A DNA stretch of 64,000 nucleotides from Leptothrix sp. (in: b-proteobacteria) (GCA_013822685.1 PNKV01000001.1:1-64000); one strand, 5' to 3'. Positions 17,403 through 25,025 are shown, counted from the stretch's first letter. The notes: a model not told the origin generated them from the sequence alone. Made by a program: numbers and translations.

Positions 17403-17464
17403 CAAGGCACCATGAAGGCCGCTGGGCAAGCTGAAAAGGCTGCCCAGCCGGCCGCTTCAAAGCA

Positions 17465-17773
17465 TCAACGTGCCAGTCGGCTCAACAGAACACCCGCCAA
17501 CAAACCAATGGCGAGCGAAGTCAGGGGCTGTTCGCGAATGTGGGTACGCGCGCTGTCCAACCATTCACTCTCCCATTCACCCAAGGCGTCGGCCTTGCCA
17601 TGCAACGCTTCTGCAGCGTGACTGGCTGCAGACTGAACGCCTTCAACCGCAGGCTTCACCTTGGCCGCCACGGTGTCAATGGCTTCATGGGCTCGTTGCG
17701 CCACGCGGTCAACGGCAGCGCCGGAATCAAAAACGTCGCTGTCCTGAAGCAAGGTTTGCGTTCTGTCATTCAT
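17465..17773 (-). CDS. DUF883/ElaB-YqjD-like membrane-anchored protein
   Basis: The 102-residue product has the ElaB/YqjD/DUF883 layout: an amphipathic, alanine-rich helical region (about 20-70), the conserved motif REQPLTSLAIGLLAGVLLSR, and a C-terminal membrane anchor (about 81-99). In enterobacteria such proteins are RpoS-controlled, sit in the inner membrane and bind ribosomes in stationary phase. AGGAG precedes the ATG. Here a sigma-54 promoter at 17811-17826 (minus strand) reads into it. Confidence 0.85.
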   Translation of the reverse strand: MNDRTQTLLQDSDVFDSGAAVDRVAQRAHEAIDTVAAKVKPAVEGVQSAASHAAEALHGKADALGEWESEWLDSARTHIREQPLTSLAIGLLAGVLLSRLAR

Positions 17774-17810
17774 CGAGATTCTCCTGAGTTAGAAAAAGAT
17801 CATTGAGTTT

Positions 17811-17826
17811 GGCAAATGGCATGCCT
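17811..17826 (-). promoter_or_regulatory. sigma-54 promoter for the DUF883 gene
   Basis: On the minus strand AGGCATGCCATTTGCC matches TGGCAYG-N4-TTGC except at the first base. It is about 40 bp before the ATG at 17773, and overlaps an opposite-strand candidate. Confidence 0.65.
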
Positions 17827-17832
17827 TGTGCA
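17817..17832 (+). promoter_or_regulatory. sigma-54 candidate promoter for the 17988 kinase
   Basis: TGGCATGCCTTGTGCA has a perfect -24 half and the GC of the -12 half, with one mismatch (GTGC for TTGC). It shares the palindrome GGCATGCC with the divergent promoter 17811-17826, so the two could not be occupied at once. Confidence 0.45.
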
Positions 17833-17987
17833 TGGTTTTGGTCAGACAAATGAAAAGCCAAGGTTTGAGGCCAGAAATCGGCAAGATTTTCTGAACCGTG
17901 TAAGCGCTGCCGCAGCCGGCGGCCGCTTGATTGCAAGCTCGGTTCCGCACACATCAAAAAAGAGGAGCACTGCTAGCGCGGTTTGCC

Positions 17988-19622
17988 ATGACAACCCAAC
18001 AGGTTTCTTCCGTCACCACGCAAGCCCTTGAGCTTGTCATGGGTGAGATGCCGTTCCAGCGTTTCACCGAAAGCAGCGACGACGTTTTCTGGTTGGCTGA
18101 TTTGAAAACCCGACAATTGCTGTACGTCAACTCCCGCTTCGAACATTTCTGGGGCATTGCCGGCGACGCGCTGCTCAAAGACCCCTCGCTGTGGAACCAG
18201 GCCGTCGTAGAGGCGGATGCCCACCTTCTGCCCAGCCCCTTCTTCGCCGACACGGCGGCCTCTGAGAACTCCCTGCGCGAGTACCAGATCATGGATGCCC
18301 GAGGTCAATGCCACTGGATCCGTGACCGGCGTTTCTACGTGCGTGACGCGCATGACCAGGCGGTTCGGGTCGGCGGCATCGCCGAGGACATCACCGAGCG
18401 CAAGCAGGCCGAGATCCAGCGCGAGCAAATGCTGCAGCGCGAACAATTGGCACGCAAGGAGGCTGAGGCACTGGCCCTGTCCAAGGATGAGTTCTTGTCC
18501 GTGGTCACCCACGAGCTGCGCTCGCCCTTGAACGCATTGCGCGGCTGGGCCCACGTGCTGCGGCGCGCTGGCGAGCTCAGCGCCTTGCAGGAAAAGGCCT
18601 TGGATGCCATCGACCGCAACACGCAGGCCCAAGCCCGCCTGGTGGACGATTTGCTGGACAGCCAGCGCATTTTGCGCGGCACGCTTGAGTTGCAACTCGG
18701 GCTGATCAGCTTGGCCTCGCTGGTCGATGACACGGTGGCCTCCATGCATGAGCAAGCGGCGCGCAAGCACATTACCCTGGAAGTGACCCATGACAACAGC
18801 ATTGACGCCGTGTCGGCCGATCTGAACCGATTGCGCCAAGCCGTGACCAACCTGCTGTCCAACGCCATCAAGTTCTCACCCGAAGAGGGCCTCGTCAGCG
18901 TGCGGACTCTGCGCCTGAAGCAGGCCGTGGCCATTGAAGTGAAGGACCGCGGCATCGGGCTGGCACCGACCCAATTGCCCTTTTTGTTCAACCGCTTTCA
19001 GCAAGCCGACAGCTCCAGCACCCGGCGGCAAAGTGGGCTGGGACTGGGTTTGTCGCTCGCTCAACAGGTCATCGAGTTGCACGGCGGCCGCATCACCGCC
19101 CACAGCGATGGCGTGGGGCTGGGCGCCACCTTCACCATCGAGCTGCCCGACCAAGCCCATGCTGTCACGGCCGCTCTCTCGCTGCCCCACGCATCATTGA
19201 ACGCGCTGGCCGGCAAGCGGGTGGTGGTGGTCGAGGACGACCCCGATGGCCGCGAGATTCTCGAATTGCTGCTGCGAGACGCCAATGTCGAGCCCCGCAG
19301 CTTTGACCGCGCGGCAGGCGCTTACGAGCACCTGGCCCACGCCGCGCCCGAAGAACAGCCCGACGCCTTGATCTCCGACATCGCCATGCCGGACGAAGAT
19401 GGCTACGCCTTCATCCAGCGGGTTCGCGAAATGGAAGCACGCCTGAATCGGCCCCGGATGGTGGCCCTGGCCCTGACGGCCTTCTCCCGCAAAGAAGACC
19501 GCCAACGCGCCTTGGCCGCTGGCTTCGACGAACACGTGGGCAAACCCATCGATTCCCAGGTGGTGCTTCAAACCCTGGAGAGCGCGCTGGACAACAAACG
19601 CGCCGCCGAGCCAACGCCATGA
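17988..19622 (+). CDS. soluble PAS hybrid histidine kinase
   Basis: A cytoplasmic hybrid kinase of 544 residues from the ATG at 17988. A PAS domain (about 25-145, FWLADLKTRQLLYVNSRFE) is followed by HisKA with VVTHELRSPLNAL (near 175), HATPase with SGLGLGLSLAQQV (to about 385) and a receiver (about 405-535) with VVEDD, the acceptor Asp in ISDIAMPDEDGY and the KP lysine. No membrane segment is seen. The start is uncertain: a good AGAGGAG lies near 17961, rather far from this ATG, and the frame is open to 17931. A terminator follows its stop. Confidence 0.88.
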   Translation: MTTQQVSSVTTQALELVMGEMPFQRFTESSDDVFWLADLKTRQLLYVNSRFEHFWGIAGDALLKDPSLWNQAVVEADAHLLPSPFFADTAASENSLREYQIMDARGQCHWIRDRRFYVRDAHDQAVRVGGIAEDITERKQAEIQREQMLQREQLARKEAEALALSKDEFLSVVTHELRSPLNALRGWAHVLRRAGELSALQEKALDAIDRNTQAQARLVDDLLDSQRILRGTLELQLGLISLASLVDDTVASMHEQAARKHITLEVTHDNSIDAVSADLNRLRQAVTNLLSNAIKFSPEEGLVSVRTLRLKQAVAIEVKDRGIGLAPTQLPFLFNRFQQADSSSTRRQSGLGLGLSLAQQVIELHGGRITAHSDGVGLGATFTIELPDQAHAVTAALSLPHASLNALAGKRVVVVEDDPDGREILELLLRDANVEPRSFDRAAGAYEHLAHAAPEEQPDALISDIAMPDEDGYAFIQRVREMEARLNRPRMVALALTAFSRKEDRQRALAAGFDEHVGKPIDSQVVLQTLESALDNKRAAEPTP

Positions 19623-19650
19623 AAAAAGCGCTCCGAGGAGCGCCTTTTTA
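19623..19650. terminator. bidirectional intrinsic terminator
   Basis: GCGCTCC-GA-GGAGCGC (19628-19643) is flanked by AAAAA on the left and CTTTTT on the right, so it can end transcription of the kinase from the left and of the PEP-CTERM gene from the right. Confidence 0.85.
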
Positions 19651-19682
19651 CCGTCAAGCTGGGTGAGTCCCGAATGGGTGAC

Positions 19683-20180
19683 TCAGGACTGCTTGCGACG
19701 GCGGTACATGCTGCCCGCAGCCACCAGGCCAGCCAATGTCATGGCCAGGGTGGTGGGTTCTGGCACCGGCGTGGTGGCCGAGCTCAGCGAGTAGAAACCG
19801 CCAATCGAACCTGTTGCCTGGCCAACCACGTTGTAGTAGTACTCGCCGGGCGAAGTGAGGTCGAAGTAGTGGAAAGTGCTGCCAGTGGTGCCGTCGAACG
19901 TGTAGCTGCCCAGGAAGGTGTCTTCAACACCGGTTTCCTTGTAGAGCTTGACAGCGCCGTTGGAGATGTTCAGCAAACCTGGCGAACCCAGCGACACCGC
20001 CGAGCTCACAACGCTGGAGCTTTCGCCCAGCACAAACTTGAAGATGTCATTGATGTCACCGGCCTCGGACAAGTTGCTGCCCAGTTCGAGCGTGCCGTGG
20101 GTGCCCCAGTCGGTGGTGTTGGCGTGTGCGTTGAATGCCAGAACGCTGGCGAAGGCGACCGTTAAAAGTTTAATGCCCAT
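19683..20180 (-). CDS. PEP-CTERM sorting-domain protein
   Basis: A 165-residue exported protein. Signal peptide at 1-20 (cleavage after AHA), then a beta-rich domain with DIFKFVL-type strands, and a classic C-terminal sorting signal (from about 138): VPEPTTLAMTLAGLVAAGSM, then RRRK. The exosortase (XrtA/EpsH) that would cleave it is not in this window. PEP-CTERM proteins are exported to the surface with exopolysaccharide and support flocs or biofilm. A near-consensus sigma-54 promoter precedes it, in line with the PrsK/PrsR-RpoN control known for XrtA systems. Confidence 0.9.
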   Translation of the reverse strand: MGIKLLTVAFASVLAFNAHANTTDWGTHGTLELGSNLSEAGDINDIFKFVLGESSSVVSSAVSLGSPGLLNISNGAVKLYKETGVEDTFLGSYTFDGTTGSTFHYFDLTSPGEYYYNVVGQATGSIGGFYSLSSATTPVPEPTTLAMTLAGLVAAGSMYRRRKQS

Positions 20181-20230
20181 GTGGATTCCCCCAAATAAAA
20201 CGAACTCCGATTGAGTTCAGCGTTGTTTAG

Positions 20231-20246
20231 AGCAAACCCTGTGCCA
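20231..20246 (-). promoter_or_regulatory. sigma-54 promoter for the PEP-CTERM gene
   Basis: TGGCACAGGGTTTGCT on the minus strand: TGGCAC and TTGCT are both perfect with the correct spacing. It ends 50 bp before the ATG at 20180. Confidence 0.75.
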
Positions 20247-20265
20247 ACTTTGCAACAGTGCCTTT

Positions 20266-20281
20266 GGGCCTCCCATTTGCC
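20266..20281 (+). promoter_or_regulatory. sigma-54 candidate promoter for the csbD-like gene
   Basis: GGGCCTCCCATTTGCC has GGC at -24 and TTGC at -12 with correct spacing. The upstream half is imperfect. It is divergent from the PEP-CTERM promoter 20 bp away. Confidence 0.5.
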
Positions 20282-20342
20282 TGATGTGAAACAGAGTCGG
20301 GATCAAGGTGGTCCCGTCCAAATCACCTTCAGGAGTTTGACC

Positions 20343-20528
20343 ATGAACAAAGACCAAGTGTCCGGCCGGGCCGAAGAAGTCAAGGGCAAGATCAAGGAAG
20401 CCGCTGGTTCAGCGACGGACAACGAACGCCTGAAGGCGGAAGGCAAAGCCGACCAGCTCACAGGCAAAGTCAAGGCAGGCTATGGCGATGCCAAGGAAAA
20501 AGTCAAAGACGCCATTGACAAGGCATGA
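20343..20528 (+). CDS. CsbD family stress protein
   Basis: The 61-residue product is a typical CsbD: MNKDQVSGRAEEVKGKIKEA followed by GSATDNERLKAEGKADQLTG and a lysine-rich tail. CsbD proteins are small, very hydrophilic helical proteins of general stress responses (sigma-B-controlled in Bacillus), of unknown mechanism. CAGGAG precedes the ATG at good spacing; the upstream extension of the frame to 20211 overlaps the promoter and is not used. Confidence 0.95.
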   Translation: MNKDQVSGRAEEVKGKIKEAAGSATDNERLKAEGKADQLTGKVKAGYGDAKEKVKDAIDKA

Positions 20529-20603
20529 ACCTTTGAAGGGGTGGCGACCAGTCACCACCTCTTTCCACGCGTCATTTTTACGGCACCGTCTGCCTGCCTG
20601 TCC

Positions 20604-21026
20604 ATGAACAACCTTACTGCCCTGCGGATGTTCCTGGGTCCTGCACCCACGCCATCACCCGTGCCGCCGCACACGCCGGCGCCACCACAAACGCCATCGC
20701 CGCCACCAAGCCCTGATCTGCCGCCGCCCGAAGTGGAGGACCCTCCGCCGGACGAAATCAAGATCCCTGTGCACGAACCCCCGGTGATGCCCACGCCCAT
20801 GGCGCTGCGCGTTGTCATCCGGACCCAACCGACATTGGAAACACGCCATGACTTCATCTTCGACCACACCCGAACAAACGCTCTGGAAGCTGATCCGCGA
20901 CATCCGCTTTGGCATGCTGACCACGCAAGCCGATTCAGGCGATTTGCGTTCGCACCCGCTCACCACGCAAAACCGCAAGGAGGACGAAGGTTCGATCATC
21001 TGGTTCTTCGTGTCGGCGCGCAGTGA
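20604..21026 (+). CDS. proline-rich small ORF (uncertain)
   Basis: From the ATG at 20604 the frame encodes a striking Pro-rich stretch (about residues 14-62, repeated PxP, PPP and DPPP) and then 80 residues of less convincing composition that overlap the next gene in another frame. Small proline-rich proteins of unknown role occur next to stress genes in Burkholderiales. I see no clear ribosome binding site. Only the N-terminal half is plausible; the coding status is open. Confidence 0.3.
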   Translation: MNNLTALRMFLGPAPTPSPVPPHTPAPPQTPSPPPSPDLPPPEVEDPPPDEIKIPVHEPPVMPTPMALRVVIRTQPTLETRHDFIFDHTRTNALEADPRHPLWHADHASRFRRFAFAPAHHAKPQGGRRFDHLVLRVGAQ

Positions 21027-21354
21027 AACCGTGAAGGACGTGTTGGCCCGACACAAGGTGAACCTGGCTTACGCCTCGCCCGACGACGACCGCTATGTGT
21101 CTATCAGTGGCCGCGCGCGCCTGGTCAATGACTTGCAGAAAAAGCAAGAGCTGTGGTCAACCGCATCGCAAGCCTGGTTTCCAGGTGGTGTCACCGACCC
21201 CGATCTGGCCTTGCTGGCCATCGACATCAACCAGGCGGAGTACTGGGACGTCAAGAGCAGCAAGATGGTTCAATTGCTCAAAATGGCCCAGGCGGCCATC
21301 ACCGGCAAACCACCCACGCACATGGCTGAACATGAAAAAGTGCAGCTGGGCTGA
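20848..21354 (+). CDS. pyridoxamine 5'-phosphate oxidase-family general stress protein
   Basis: A 168-residue split-barrel flavin-binding protein of the general stress protein 26 type. Typical features are KLIRDIRFGMLTTQ near the N-terminus, LRSHPLTTQ, IIWFFVSARSETV and VNLAYASPDDDRYVSISGRA, with a late tryptophan in AEYWDVKSSKMVQLLK. Such proteins bind FMN or FAD and are not true PdxH enzymes. The start at 20848 (MTSSSTTPEQ) fits the domain edge. It probably belongs with csbD and is followed by a hairpin. Confidence 0.88.
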   Translation: MTSSSTTPEQTLWKLIRDIRFGMLTTQADSGDLRSHPLTTQNRKEDEGSIIWFFVSARSETVKDVLARHKVNLAYASPDDDRYVSISGRARLVNDLQKKQELWSTASQAWFPGGVTDPDLALLAIDINQAEYWDVKSSKMVQLLKMAQAAITGKPPTHMAEHEKVQLG

Positions 21355-21396
21355 CGGCCACTGAGTTTGAGCGGACTTTCTCTTTTTGCCACAATC

Positions 21397-21430
21397 GGCG
21401 CCCGGGGTTCACCTCGGGCGCCTTTGTGTG
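21397..21430 (+). terminator. GC-rich hairpin after the stress-protein gene
   Basis: GGCGCCCG (21397-21404) pairs with CGGGCGCC (21415-21422), followed by TTTGTGTG. A plausible intrinsic terminator with a weak T tract, 42 bp past the stop at 21354. Confidence 0.6.
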
Positions 21431-21547
21431 TTTGCGCGATCTTTTCGCCCTGCCAAACTTCGAAATCTCAGGGAAGTTACGGACACACGGCGGGTGATCG
21501 CTCATAATTGTTTTTGAACTGGTTTTTACACTTTCAAGGATTTTGGA

Positions 21548-22954
21548 ATGCCTCACGCATTGGTGGTGGATGACGAAGCCGACTCGGCGGAGATGATGGC
21601 CACATTGATCGCGATGGAAGGTTTCACCGTCGCGACCGCGGGCTCGCTTCGTGATGCACGCAAGCAACTCGCGCTGCAGGAACCCGACATCGTTCTGCTC
21701 GACCTGATGCTCCCCGATGGCAGCGGCATGCAGCTGTTCGACGACGGCAAGAACCTGACCAACACTGAAGTGGTTTTGATCACCGGGCATGCCAGCCTGG
21801 AGACCTCCATCCAGGCGCTGCGCCTGGGCGCGGTGGACTACCTGGTCAAACCCGTCAACATGAAGCAGTTGCACGGCATCTTGTCCCGTGTGACCAAGCC
21901 TTCTGCCTTGAAGGCCGAGGCCGCCGATCTGCAGACGGGCCTGGAAGAAGAAGGCCACTTTGGCTTGCTGTGGGGGCGTTCGGCCGTCATGCGCCACGTG
22001 TACGAGCAGATCCTGCGCGTCTCGGGCACGGCGGTGACGGTTTTCATCACTGGCGAAAGCGGCAGCGGCAAGGAAGTCGTGGCCAGCACGGTCCACGACC
22101 TGAGCCGCCGGCGCGGCCGCCCCTTCCTGGGTGTCAACTGCGGCGCCATCTCGCCCCACCTGATCGAAAGCGAAATCTTCGGCCACGAAAAGGGCAGCTT
22201 CACCGGCGCGGATCGGCAGCACCAGGGCTTCTTTGAGCGCGCCAGCGGCGGCACCCTGTTCCTGGACGAAGTAACCGAGATGCCACTGGATCTTCAGGTC
22301 AAGCTGTTGCGGGTGCTGGAAACCGGCACCTTCATGCGGGTGGGTTCCACCCAGGTCCAGGAAACCGACGTCCGCATCATCGCCGCCACCAACCGCTCGC
22401 CCATGCAGGCGGTGAAGGAAGGCAAGCTGCGCGAAGACTTGCTGTACCGCTTGAATGTGTTCCCGATCCACCTGCCCGCCTTGCGCGAGCGCGCCGAAGA
22501 CGTGCCCTTGATCGCCGAGCATTTCCTGGAGGAAATCTCACGCCGCGAAGGCCAGGTCAAAACCTTCGACCCGGAAGCCCTCAAGCGGCTGTCGGAATAC
22601 AACTGGCCGGGCAATGTGCGTGAGCTGCGAAACATCGTCCACCGCGCCTATGTGATGGCGCGAGGCAGCGTGATCGTTGACGAGTGCCTGCCCACCACCG
22701 ATGCGCCATTGCCCGTGTTGACCGGCGCGCCCATCTTGTCGATCCGCGTGGGCACCACGCTGGCAGAGATCGAGCGTCAGGTCACGCTGGCCACGCTGGA
22801 ATACCTGGGCAGGCACAAGGAGAAGACGGCTGCCACGCTCGGCGTCAGCCTGAAGACCTTGTACAACCGCCTGAAGGAATACTCCACCGTGCCGGTCAGC
22901 CTGGATGGTGACCTGCCTTCAGACTCGTCGTCCTGGGGTGACCTGGGGCACTGA
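21548..22954 (+). CDS. sigma-54-dependent response regulator (NtrC type)
   Basis: A 468-residue activator of sigma-54 RNA polymerase. Receiver domain 1-120 (acceptor in VLLDLMLPDGSG), AAA+ domain about 140-375 with Walker A GESGSGKE (near 168), the loop motif as GSFTGA (near 216; Ser replaces the usual Ala, a known tolerated variant), Walker B GGTLFLDEV and arginine finger region LREDLLYRLNVFPIHLP. A Fis-type helix-turn-helix ends the protein (ATLEYLGRHKEKTAATLGVS, then LKTLYNRL). It is the only enhancer-binding protein here and so the natural candidate to fire the many -24/-12 promoters around it. No kinase is adjacent; the hybrid kinases nearby may phosphorylate it. Confidence 0.95.
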   Translation: MPHALVVDDEADSAEMMATLIAMEGFTVATAGSLRDARKQLALQEPDIVLLDLMLPDGSGMQLFDDGKNLTNTEVVLITGHASLETSIQALRLGAVDYLVKPVNMKQLHGILSRVTKPSALKAEAADLQTGLEEEGHFGLLWGRSAVMRHVYEQILRVSGTAVTVFITGESGSGKEVVASTVHDLSRRRGRPFLGVNCGAISPHLIESEIFGHEKGSFTGADRQHQGFFERASGGTLFLDEVTEMPLDLQVKLLRVLETGTFMRVGSTQVQETDVRIIAATNRSPMQAVKEGKLREDLLYRLNVFPIHLPALRERAEDVPLIAEHFLEEISRREGQVKTFDPEALKRLSEYNWPGNVRELRNIVHRAYVMARGSVIVDECLPTTDAPLPVLTGAPILSIRVGTTLAEIERQVTLATLEYLGRHKEKTAATLGVSLKTLYNRLKEYSTVPVSLDGDLPSDSSSWGDLGH

Positions 22955-22960
22955 CCCGAT

Positions 22961-22999
22961 CAACCCGGGTGACCGGGTTGAAGGGCCGCCTTGAGCGGC
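22961..22999. terminator. two hairpins between convergent genes
   Basis: CAACCCGG-GTGA-CCGGGTTG (22961-22980) is a perfect 8-bp stem and GCCGC-CTTGA-GCGGC follows (22985-22999), between the regulator and the convergent small gene. No T tract. Confidence 0.5.
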
Positions 23000-23218
23000 T
23001 TACCGCTGGCTCGGCATGTGGCGTTCTAGCGCCGGCATCCTTCTGCGGTAAGTCTGGCCGCCGAGTTCATCTTCTATTTCAGCAAAGTCGGCCTCGGCCT
23101 GGAGTTGGGCCTTGCGGGTCGCATACCAGCCTTTGCGCGATTTCGAAGCATCACGCGTGGCTTTGGTGGACTCGAATTCATCGCGCAATGCATGCCGTTG
23201 GTCAGAAGATGACTTCAT
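23000..23218 (-). CDS. small hypothetical charged protein
   Basis: The 72-residue product (MKSSSDQRHALRDEFES start) is highly charged and helical, with many Lys, Arg, Glu and Gln and no membrane segment. I recognise no family. GGAG precedes the ATG at 23218. It starts 20 bp after the stop of the single-domain response regulator and is very likely in the same operon, transcribed from the sigma-54 promoter at 23731-23746. A coiled, protein-binding helper is possible; that is speculation. Confidence 0.55.
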   Translation of the reverse strand: MKSSSDQRHALRDEFESTKATRDASKSRKGWYATRKAQLQAEADFAEIEDELGGQTYRRRMPALERHMPSQR

Positions 23219-23238
23219 CGTGAGCTCCATTGAAAAAT

Positions 23239-23694
23239 TCAGCGGGCAAAGGCTGACATGCCCGCCATGGACCTGGCTTTCATGCCCCAAGGGGCTTCGG
23301 CGAAAAAGGTCGACGATCGCCCTAGCAGCAACTGGTCAAGCCTTTTGAGGATGGACGGGATGTCCAAAGGCTTTTGCCAAACTTCGAGGAACGTCGTCTC
23401 GTTCAAATGTTGAACATCGGCGGCCGTTACCGCGATGGCAGGCACGGAAGACAGAACCGGTTGCGCACGAAGGCGTTCCAGCAACTCGCTGCCATGGCAA
23501 TCGGGCAGGTTCAGATCCAGCAGCAAAAGGGCCGGAGGCCGCTTGATTGCGGCCTGGTAGCCATCCTCACCATTGGTCGCAATGGTTAGCTCCAGCGACG
23601 GCAGTTGCGCAAACAAAGCCTGCATCAACTGCACATTGACCGGGTGGTCTTCCACGTACAGGACCTGGGGGCGGGACTGGTGAGCTGAATGCAC
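23239..23694 (-). CDS. single-domain response regulator
   Basis: A 151-residue receiver-only protein: acidic pocket in VLYVEDHPVNVQLM, acceptor Asp in ALLLLDLNLPDCHG, conserved threonine in AIAVTAAD and lysine in VWQKPLDI, followed by about 25 extra residues with no domain. It has no output, so it acts by phosphotransfer or protein contact, perhaps with the hybrid kinases nearby. A fully matching sigma-54 promoter lies 37 bp upstream of the ATG. Confidence 0.9.
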   Translation of the reverse strand: MHSAHQSRPQVLYVEDHPVNVQLMQALFAQLPSLELTIATNGEDGYQAAIKRPPALLLLDLNLPDCHGSELLERLRAQPVLSSVPAIAVTAADVQHLNETTFLEVWQKPLDIPSILKRLDQLLLGRSSTFFAEAPWGMKARSMAGMSAFAR

Positions 23695-23730
23695 GTCGAT
23701 TCCTCGGCGAGGTTGATTTCACTTGGCTTG

Positions 23731-23746
23731 AGCAAGCGATATGCCA
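23731..23746 (-). promoter_or_regulatory. sigma-54 promoter for the response-regulator operon
   Basis: On the minus strand TGGCATATCGCTTGCT has perfect TGGCA and TTGCT halves at the correct spacing, ending 37 bp before the ATG at 23694. Confidence 0.75.
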
Positions 23747-23877
23747 CCCTTTGTCGCCCTCTGTTTTTGCCTGTGCAGGCCACGCGCCAACCGGGGCATC
23801 GGGAAAATTTACAGAAAAGCATGCAACACGATGGCGAATGCACGCGCATTGATTCTGAATGTAACGAATGTAGCTGC

Positions 23878-23893
23878 AGGCCCCTCAATTGCC
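23878..23893 (+). promoter_or_regulatory. sigma-54 candidate promoter for the fumarase-like gene
   Basis: AGGCCCCTCAATTGCC has GGC and TTGC at correct spacing. Placed about 75 bp before the ATG at 23969 and inside the upstream extension of that frame, it favours the later start. Confidence 0.45.
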
Positions 23894-23968
23894 CTGATGA
23901 ACGCGCACGGGCATCGGGCCCTGGCGCTGGAGATTTTCCCCATGCCCTCAAGGACTGAACAACACGCC

Positions 23969-24787
23969 ATGCAAACGAAGCCCATGCCTTCGGAGTTGAT
24001 CGCGGCCATGGCCATGGTGAAGCGCGCGTGTGCCAAAGCTGGCCACGATCTGGCGCTGGCCTACCCGGGCACCGCCCAGGCCATCGACTTGGCGACCTTG
24101 CAGATCACCTCAGACCCTTGTGCAGGCTTGCATGTCGCTGCCAGCATGGGTGTGGTCCAAAATCTCTTGCCGGCCCTGGTCGGGTTGAGTGCGGAATTAG
24201 AGAAGAGCGCCCTGTTGCAAAGCGCCGCCAAATCGCGAGAGCTTTCGCGGCATGCTGAGCAGCTGAGGTCTTCGCACGAAGCCATCACAGCCGCCCTGCC
24301 CTGCGCTCACCAACTGGTCATGCACCGAAGCACATCACCCCAAGTGCGTGAGCAATTGGCCAAAGCGCTGACCCGCAGCTTGAGTCTGCCTTTCCTGGAC
24401 GCTGATGACGCCGCCCTGACACCTGAAGACGCCTTGGGCAAGCTGGCCAGCCTGCATGGCGCTCTGGCCTCGGCCGCCATGGCCTTGAGCCACATTGGCG
24501 AAACCATGCGCGAGCTGGCCCCATCCCGGCAAGACACCATGCAATGCGACGCCTTGGCCATGGTGTGTCGCCAGGTGATGGACAACGACCAGGCGCTGGG
24601 CGAAAGGGCGGATGCGAGGCAACTGGCGCACAAGCTTTTGCAAAGCATCCGCCTTTTGACCGACGCGACGACGGTGTTCACGGACTATGTGGTTCAAGGG
24701 CTCACCGCGAATCGTGGTGACCGCCACGCGCTTGGCCTGGCCAGCTCCTTGATGCTGGCCACCTCGAACTCACTTCAAACGGTTTGA
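23969..24787 (+). CDS. degenerate fumarase-C-like protein without catalytic loops
   Basis: The 272-residue product aligns by eye with class II fumarase in blocks: MPSELIAAMAMVKRACAKAG near the start, LHVAASMGVVQNLLPALVGL, a later block around LGKLASLHGALASAAMALSH, and QCDALAMVCRQVMDND with LLQSIRLLTDATTVF and GLTAN at the end. FumC is about 460 residues. The segments between blocks, holding the GSGTQSNMN, SSNDVFPT, GRTHLQDATP and SSIMPGKVNP active-site elements, are deleted or replaced, so it cannot be a fumarase. The frame is intact, which argues against simple decay. The helical-bundle core may persist as a regulator or scaffold. The start could also be 23831. Confidence 0.75.
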   Translation: MQTKPMPSELIAAMAMVKRACAKAGHDLALAYPGTAQAIDLATLQITSDPCAGLHVAASMGVVQNLLPALVGLSAELEKSALLQSAAKSRELSRHAEQLRSSHEAITAALPCAHQLVMHRSTSPQVREQLAKALTRSLSLPFLDADDAALTPEDALGKLASLHGALASAAMALSHIGETMRELAPSRQDTMQCDALAMVCRQVMDNDQALGERADARQLAHKLLQSIRLLTDATTVFTDYVVQGLTANRGDRHALGLASSLMLATSNSLQTV

Positions 24788-24795
24788 TGCTTGCT
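24780..24795 (+). promoter_or_regulatory. weak sigma-54 candidate for the 24825 gene
   Basis: CGGTTTGATGCTTGCT has GG at -24 and a perfect TTGCT at -12, 29 bp before the ATG at 24825; the rest of the -24 half is poor. It overlaps the stop of the preceding gene. Confidence 0.35.
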
Positions 24796-24824
24796 CTTCA
24801 CTCACAACCAGACAGGAGATCACC

Positions 24825-25025
24825 ATGACACGCAACCTTTATCACCTGGCCTTGGCGGCCTTGTTCACCGGCACGGTCTGGTCACTGCGGCAACAGGCCC
24901 GCCAAAAGCGCCAAACGGCGCTGCGCTCCAAGACCAGGCCGGACGCCGAGCAAACCTGGGAACATGAAGGTGGTGCGCTGCCCCAAACCGGCAGTCACAT
25001 GGGCCCAAATCCAACGCTGCCCTGA
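24825..25025 (+). CDS. small protein with N-terminal membrane segment
   Basis: The 66-residue product begins with a short hydrophobic stretch (about 5-21), then a basic region and a C-terminal EGGALPQTGSHMGPNP-type tail that I have the impression recurs in Burkholderiales small proteins. Function unknown. CAGGAG lies six bases before the ATG. Its end overlaps the convergent DJ-1-like gene by 31 bp. Expression probably comes from the upstream gene or the weak -24/-12 site. Confidence 0.6.
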   Translation: MTRNLYHLALAALFTGTVWSLRQQARQKRQTALRSKTRPDAEQTWEHEGGALPQTGSHMGPNPTLP

